Part shown: positions 57,641 through 64,000 of the stretch, one piece after another
Numbering within the stretch: the first letter of the stretch is position 1
How the letters are laid out: every line of letters begins with the position of its first letter
Origin: Bidens hawaiensis
Taxonomy: Eukaryota; Streptophyta; Magnoliopsida; Asterales; Asteraceae
Direction: 5' to 3'
Length of the DNA: 64,000 bases
Assembly (NCBI GenBank): GCA_021521415.1
Contig: JAIQDT010009003.1
Location: 22,675-86,674 of the forward strand
Program-made: the position numbers and the translations under genes
Notes under the pieces: generated by a model
Databases searched by the model: none
Told to the model about the DNA's origin: nothing
The model's input: the letters and a program-made list of their open reading frames with translations, nothing else

Positions 57641-59468
57641 CTGCAACAAACACAAACACAATCAACCTTTTTTTTCTTCAAATTTTGAATCATAAATTAC
57701 TTCCTACCAATTTGAAACAGAGATTTATTGACCTGTAACATCCCGAGGATCCATAAACCGATCTGAAGAGACGAAATCACAAATATAAGGTCCATCCAAG
57801 TCAAAACAATTCCTCCTAACTCTTCAAGAAGCAACACTTGACTGATAATTAAATTTAATAAATAAGAGGTTTACGATGCGAGGAGGATAACTGTTTCTTT
57901 TCGTTGCTACTTCGCAACATGAGTATCATCACAATCATAAAAAGAATATTAGACGCAATTAAAAAGTAATCGTAAAGAAGATACAAACAAAACAAAACAT
58001 ATTAAATTGTCAACCCGAGGCTCAGGTCGGTATTATAGCCGCAACATACATTGCTAGGACCTAAACCGAATACCATCATAGCCAAAAACCCATCTGAAGT
58101 AACAGAATCATAATAGGTCCAGCTCCGCACCATGGCTGCCACATAAGTTGCCATGCCTATGAGCAAAACATCATGGCAACCATATACGAAAGCCGTTACT
58201 TTCATAATGACAACCAAGCCATCTCAGTTGTCATCCCAAGAATGCACATGCTCAAATACACATGCAGAGTCAAAGTCAGTTCTTACAAATTTGTCAAGAA
58301 GCTACACTTGAATGATAATGAAATTCATTAAAAATCACAACATATCGGCACAAATTGAAGTTCAATACGTAAAAAGTCACAAATAGTGCAGTTCAACATC
58401 GTACGCAGGCGAAGAGAGGCGGTAAGCGGACATCGGACCACCGGTACCTAGGGTTTCCAAGCACAACCCGGCAACAGTAGGTCGACCACATCTTCCGCTC
58501 GCCTCCCAACACAACCAGCCACTGAACCCCCGCCGTCAGCACACCACCTAAGGTTTCAAATCGACCCTATTACCATTATCTCCACAAAACCAACTTGTAC
58601 CATGACGAAACCCTAAATCAGCCGATAGTGGGAGATGCGAGAACGGTATGGTGACGACGGTCACAGTTCGTAGTTGAAGACGCTAATGGTAGACGGCTGC
58701 GATGACGTTAACAAAACAAAGACAGAGATGGTGTGGTGATGATGATGAAGTAGATGGCAGTTGCAGAGAAGAGAAATAGGTGTAAAGTAAAAATATGTGG
58801 ATGCCAAAGAAGGCAACACATATCTACTGTTAAAACACACGTGTAAAGAGAAAGAAGGTTGCAACATTGAAAGCATTATGTACCACCATTTCAACGTTGT
58901 TTACAACAAAACAGCGGAAATTACAACCTCCATGGCACGTTTTATGTTGAGAAAGTTGAAAATTAATATATATATAAATTTTGTAAGGACAAACCCACAA
59001 ACCAACTTGCTAACTTTAAAATGGTACTATAGTAATATTTGTTTAAACGTGTTAGATTGATGCTGGTCAATCTATCTAACTAAACAGGTCGTCCTAACAG
59101 TTTAACATGTTTAGTTAAATGGGCTGACTCGTTTAACATTGCCCGATTAACACGGTCGACCCAATAACCCATTTAAGACCCATCCAACAAAATTTGTTTA
59201 CAACCCACCAACTCGATTAACATATTATACCAGTTTGTACAACCCCAATGACTCGAAAACATTTTGCTTATAACCTGTTTTCACCCGAATAAAAATTGAC
59301 ACTCCATTTAAACGGCTTGAACTCAATCTGTTTACAACCTGTTTTCACACGAACCAAAATGGCTCCACCATTAAAGAAATATATTGTATTATAAACGTTA
59401 ATGAGACCAGAAAATGAATTCATCAGTTTCCTACTTTGTTATAAATGGTAAAAATAATAATATCGTAC

Positions 59469-59594
59469 CTTGTCATCTAATGACAACACTTTTAAGGAAA
59501 GAAATATCATATCTTATCAACTAATGACATTGCCAAAATAAAAACATTTCGAGTCAACCCATTCCGAACACTTTGCCACCCAACCCGACCAGAC
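59469..59594 (-). repeat. Exon-like segment, diverged copy of 53448-53531
   Basis: Minus strand: GTTGAATTGCAG precedes, GTACGATATT follows. 126 bp, longer than its partner because of an internal TGACAACAC..ATCATATC insertion or duplication. Similarity continues beyond the acceptor side to about 59720. Confidence 0.4.
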
Positions 59595-62500
59595 CTGCAA
59601 TTCAACAAAAGCATTGGTTATCATAAAATTCAATCTTTATTAGTAGGATAAACCAAATTGGTAGTTTTAGAATATTTGTTTCTTAAATAAAAACAAAGAT
59701 TTAAAAATGTACTTGTTCATTTGTCAATATAAGCTTTTAGTATCATATAAAATTAGTACTTTTTTGGGACAAACTGACAAATCAACTTCGTAACTTTAGG
59801 AGGTTACTATAGTGTTCGTTGCTTTCTAAAGCAGTCACTAAGATGGGATTAAGTTAAGAACTAAAATGCAAATTAAGGGTATAGTAAATTTATGATAACC
59901 TTTTATAATGGTTTTCAGAAGAAATGGTACATCTCTTTAGTAAGTTGATTAAATTATTCTAATCACTCTCATTCCTTGCATTGTCTTCAGGATAGTTACT
60001 GAAATTAATCACAATGTTTGTAACTTTTTTGTAATAAAGAAAGCAAGAACACATCTAAAGTAGTCAAAAGGCAAAAAAAAAATCATACTTAGATGATATT
60101 TGAAAGTTTGATAGATCACTTAGTTTTAGTTTCTTGATATTTGATGAGCTAGCACACTTTGACCTCAAACGCTAGACCATTGATAATTGATTACACTTTT
60201 AGTTGCTTCTATAAGCAATGTTTAGATTTAATTTTTTAACGTAATAAAAATAAGATATTTAGCTTTTAAAAATATTTGTTAACTGAAATCTAAGCTTTCT
60301 ACCAACTCACTGAACTTTAGCATAGTGTGGAAGTTGAATGACCACTTTGCAGGCTGAAGTAGTAAGAAGTTGCATAATAAATATAAAGTTATGAAACAAC
60401 ACACATAGAAATATAAACATATATATACTTACAACTTTTAATTGTCAGGGACAGGGGCAGGCGCCAGCAAAACCATAGTTCACAACCAAAGTATTTACAC
60501 TGCCCTATGATGATACACATAATTAGTCGAAGTTCAAAGATTATATGTTGTTTCTTTAGCATGGCATTGAGTCCGACTAAGTTGGTTGTAAACTAATAGA
60601 CGTGCTTTTTGTGCAGTTTTTGAATTACTATTAACTAATGAGTTAATTATGATTTAAATAAACTATAGTAAAACAAAAGCAATCTAAATGTTAAAAGTTG
60701 TTTGACTCGTTTGAGATAAAATGTAAAAAACAACCCAAATCCACTTATTCATAGGTAAAAGGTTAAAATTGTCACATTTTGAACATACTTTAGGTTGTTC
60801 GTGCATATAGTTCATAATTTGTAGTCTGGTGTGCATATAAAGTCAATCCAACTTGTTTAACTAACAAACTGACTCTCAATTACAAAATACTACAAATAAG
60901 ATCTTTTAATTATAATTATCAATAAAAGTACCTTTTACGTTATCGGAGTTTCACGAACATAAATGAAAAAAACATGACATTTACGAAATTGAACCAACGA
61001 AGACTTGTTGGTGTTTGTTTGGTAAGCTTTTTATTGGACAATGGAACAGTTCACGAACACATAACAAAACGAAATGTTGTTCGTGTTCGTCCGCAAAGAA
61101 ATGAGATTGGGCATATCCGTTAGCATAAACGTCTTCGTTAACTTTCTAGACAAAAGAAACAAACATATCTAATTAATACTTTATAAACTTCATCTACATA
61201 TAGGCACCTGTAAACAAACATAACATTCAGTGAACTACCCGTGAACCGTTTAGCGAAAGATTTGTTTATGTTCGTTCATTTAATAAACGATACGAACATG
61301 AACAAAAGTTTTAAAGAAAATATAAAATGTTTTTTTTATTTAAAGGATAAAACAATATATTTAAATCATTTTTAAGGAGAAAATTCAAGTATTGTCACTA
61401 ACATAAAGCTAATGGAAAAGGCTTATGGTTTGAAACACGCGTAGGAGCAGTTTTAATACAATCAAATTTGCTTTAATAGGACGAGTGGATTGCGTACGTC
61501 CATCTCTGTGAAAATATAATTCAGTAAATGATGTGTGTCTAATGAATGCTTTTTCTATGGAACTCACAACTAAGCTTTATATTTATAAAACGGAAACTTT
61601 TAATGACTCCACACACAACCGGCAAGTGTACCGATCGAAAGTAGTACACACCTAAGAAGTTCGAGTATCGAACACAAGGACATGTGAAAACGCTTATGAT
61701 CACTAAACCCTAGACAAGACCTTCCTAAATAATATATTTATTTATCTTAATTATTTAAACTAACTAAACTTAACTAATTTAACTTAACTAACGATGAAAC
61801 TTAACGAAACTAACGATAATAAGAAAACTTAACGACACTAACGAAGCTCGTAACGAATATGGAGAAACGTCTACCTAGGTAAGAAACATATTGACGGTCT
61901 AACAAGTTAATGGATTGAATGATCTCACGACACCGGTACCTAATGATGACAAAACTAAGGTTCGCTCAAGAAAGCTAGATCACCTCTCGGTTTCACTAAC
62001 AAACCCTCACTTAAGCTTAATTAATTTTAAGAACAAACCGGGAAACGAATGCTAAGGTGTTCTAATGCCGACTCTCCTCTCGGACTCACCGACACACGAC
62101 CCTAATGGAAACGAATACTACGTAACCAAGGATAGAGGAACAATTTGGTTTAAGTTGAACTAGAGCAACTAATCGCTCACAACCCAAACCCAACAAGAAC
62201 CGAACCCGCTATCGCGCGATCCTAATCCTAACAAGTAAAAGCTATGAGATGACTTTACTTCCTATCACCTCTCGGTCTCTAAGAAGATGCTTAACCGCTG
62301 AATTATGTCAATCAATAATCTCAACAAAACCCTACGGTTGTACCTACCGCAAAACTCTAAACACAAAGTAAAGAATTGAACATGCAACTATCAATCAAAA
62401 CCAATTCAATTAATCGAAGCACGAGATTATGTGATAAAATCAATAAACTAACAGCCACTAAACACAACCTAATTCATCATTAAACCAAACTTTCAATAGC

Positions 62501-63295
62501 AATTCAAGTCATATTGCTCAAACAATCCAATAAACTCATCAAAACCGAACAATAATCATCTAACCTAGGTAGAACAAAGAGGTTTAGCCAATCATAATCA
62601 ATATAAATCTGATTACAATAGGTTTGAATGATTAAAAACCAAAAACGAACTCACAAACGTTAAAATAGTTTAAACCGACAAACGAAGGGTAAAAGATAGA
62701 CTCGTAAGCTTGTACTCCTTGGTTTCTCCTCTGGAGTAGGTGTGGTGGCTGGAAATATTATGTTCAATTCGTAGATAGGGTATTAGCCCTTTATATATAT
62801 ATGTTTAAACACCTCCTTCCTAATATAAAATAGGTTAAAAGAAGCCCATAAGGCCCACTAGAAGACAAAATAGACGGGGTAGCTGATTCTTTCTTCATTA
62901 AACTCGTTTTTTTTTGCTCTATTCAACATGGGACCTATCATATACACAAACATTTAATTTCATGCAAGAACAAGTTAGATTCGTTAACGGTTTACGCACA
63001 AAACAAAACAAAAACGGAATAAAACGCTTTGTGTTTTGCAACACATTAGTAAACAATTTATATTTTCAAACTAAAAGATTGGGGGATTTATTTTGGTGTT
63101 TGTTTTTAATAGTTTTGTTATTTTATTTCTTGTAGTGACTTGTTTTATTACGTTCTGATTTAGTTTAATTAGTTTGTAATGTTCATTATATTTTAATGTT
63201 TGAGCTATTTCAATTGTAAAAGGTAGTTTTCTATAGTTTTAACAAACCAACATAAACCAACACGAACACATCCATTTTAAATGAACAAACATTAA

Positions 63296-63297
<2 letters not shown>

Positions 63298-63342
<45 letters not shown>
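63298..63342. repeat. (TA)n microsatellite
   Basis: About 22 uninterrupted TA units. Confidence 0.95.
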
Positions 63343-63344
<2 letters not shown>

Positions 63345-63437
63345 TTTGAAATGTTTATATCATTTTTGTCCTTAATCGTATGTTTTATCATTTGTTTATT
63401 AACATAAAGGATTTTGGTGTCACGTAATGAGTTGGAA

Positions 63438-63654
63438 TTAGGAATTATCAAATTCGGTACTGATACCGATTGGAAACCGTCGGTACGGAATCGGTACAAA
63501 AGTTTTTAGGTTTCGGGATCGGTACGATACCGGTATTTCCCGAATTTTTACCTTCGGTACCGGTACCGAACCGAATATTTCGGTACCGGTACCAAGAATT
63601 TGCGATTTTCGGGATCGGTATTTTTGGTACCGGTACGGTACCGAGCTCACCCGT
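63438..63654. mobile_element. hAT-type MITE made of GGTACCG words
   Basis: 217 bp flanked by AGTTGGAA on both sides (63430-63437 and 63655-63662), a perfect 8-bp duplication. The right end inverted reads ACGGGTGAGCTCGGTACC and the left end TTAGGAATTATCAAATTCGGTAC, so the terminal repeat is weak except for the CGGTAC core; the border may shift by one base. The interior is mostly GGTACC, CGGTA and GATACCG words. Non-coding; the Tyr/Arg-rich ORFs predicted through it are artefacts of the repeats. Confidence 0.65.
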
Positions 63655-63662
63655 AGTTGGAA

Positions 63663-64000
63663 GAGGTGGCAATCATTCCTGAGGTCTTACTCGAGGTTAA
63701 AACTTAGAATAAGCCCCTTCATGCACTGCACGAAAGCTCAGTGCCCATCAACCCCTTAAAACTTGGAATAAGCCAAGTTAAAGCACGTTACGCACTTAAT
63801 CAGATTGTTTATCAGCTGTTCTGCACGTTTCAACGTGTTACATAGCACGCTTTCAGCACGTTTCACCAGCTTCGACACGTTAAAAATCACACCTTCATTT
63901 CTCAAGTTGGATCTTTATAGAGAACTTCAAATCGATTTTCAATGGCTTATAAACTAAATCGCAATTTTCATTACACATCAAATTATACCTTATAAATCAG
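63663..64000. other. Non-coding end of window
   Basis: Contains small phrases repeated locally (AAAACTT(A/G)GAATAAGCC at 63699 and 63758; CAGCACGTTTCA and GCACGTTTCAACG near 63820-63870). Nothing else recognised. Confidence 0.4.

Larger units (their letters stand above)
56978..63429. other. Long non-coding interval with diverged duplications
   Basis: No ORF over 90 codons and no recognised domain. Internal similarities: AAGAAGC(A/T)ACACTTGA.TGATAAT at about 57828 and 58299; a unit near 58975-59040 and 59765-59820; and the pair 53448/59469. 58381-58760 is GC-richer and on the minus strand contains ATTTAGGGTTTCGTC, a look typical of plant 5' UTRs. 59040-59360 repeats phrases such as GTTTACAACC and resembles degenerate MITE interiors. 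61600-62790 is compositionally distinct (ACGAAAC/TAACGA phrases, CCGGCAAGTGTACCGATCG at 61619), probably an unclassified dispersed repeat. Confidence 0.45.

Noticed and set aside
58002..58217. 71-codon minus-strand ORF with hydrophobic stretches
   Set aside because: No recognised domain, no conserved neighbour and not better than chance for this length.
62914..63135. 73-codon plus-strand ORF with a hydrophobic end
   Set aside because: AT-rich, Phe/Leu/Tyr-heavy translation typical of random AT-rich DNA.
63438..63682. Tyr/Arg/Pro-rich ORFs on both strands
   Set aside because: Artefacts of GGTACCG repeats in the MITE.

Overview
The window is repeat-dense nuclear DNA of a flowering plant, almost certainly a eudicot. 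It holds nested LTR retrotransposons, a hAT DNA transposon, MITE-like elements, GT-AG introns and a decayed plant O-methyltransferase gene. The retroelement families (SIRE/Maximus-type Ty1/copia with a large extra 3' ORF, and a Tat-like gypsy with an antisense gene) remind me of Asteraceae genomes, but that is recollection and not proof. I see no intact host gene, rRNA, tRNA or CRISPR array.

Layout. 7-711 is a diverged gypsy LTR. 1856-39904 is one old SIRE-like copia element (here 'C', minus strand, TSD AACAT, about 11.9 kb once later insertions are subtracted). Three later insertions split it: (i) a complete, apparently intact copia element 'A' (3340-11725, TSD AGTAC) with a 1346-aa polyprotein; (ii) a gypsy 3' tail plus long LTR (11772-14538, flanked by TTTAT); (iii) a 15-kb SIRE-like copia element 'B' (24703-39727, TSD ATTAT) inside C's 5' LTR. 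B keeps long gag, pol and envelope-position ORFs, each in one frame but each cut by in-frame stops.

40136-41567 is a small non-autonomous copia-type element 'E' with a three-LTR structure and TSD TATTG. 41701-42810 is a two-exon O-methyltransferase pseudogene. 43079-51702 is a non-autonomous gypsy element 'D': a broken gag on the plus strand and no pol. On the minus strand it carries a five-exon gene of 955 codons, with four GT-AG introns whose phases fit exactly, its own TATA box and one in-frame stop. 53843-56969 is a complete hAT transposon 'F' (700-aa transposase, TIRs, 8-bp TSD CCCGCCAC) with termini built of AACCGGTT palindromes. The rest (57-64 kb) is AT-rich non-coding DNA with diverged duplications, exon-like segments, a TA microsatellite and a hAT-type MITE (63438-63654).

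The most unusual signal is compositional. Several unrelated elements each carry their own short word, repeated tens of times in non-coding parts (LTR, leader, pol-to-ORF3 spacer), often in inverted pairs, and apparently absent from coding parts. The words are A(A/G)CGAA(T/C) in B, CCGAGAAC in C, TGGGC/GCCCA in A, CCCGCA in D, AACCGGTT in F and GGTACCG in the MITE. Separately, B and C share collinear conserved non-coding blocks between pol and the extra ORF. All similarity calls come from reading the sequence and from memory of protein families; no database search was run.
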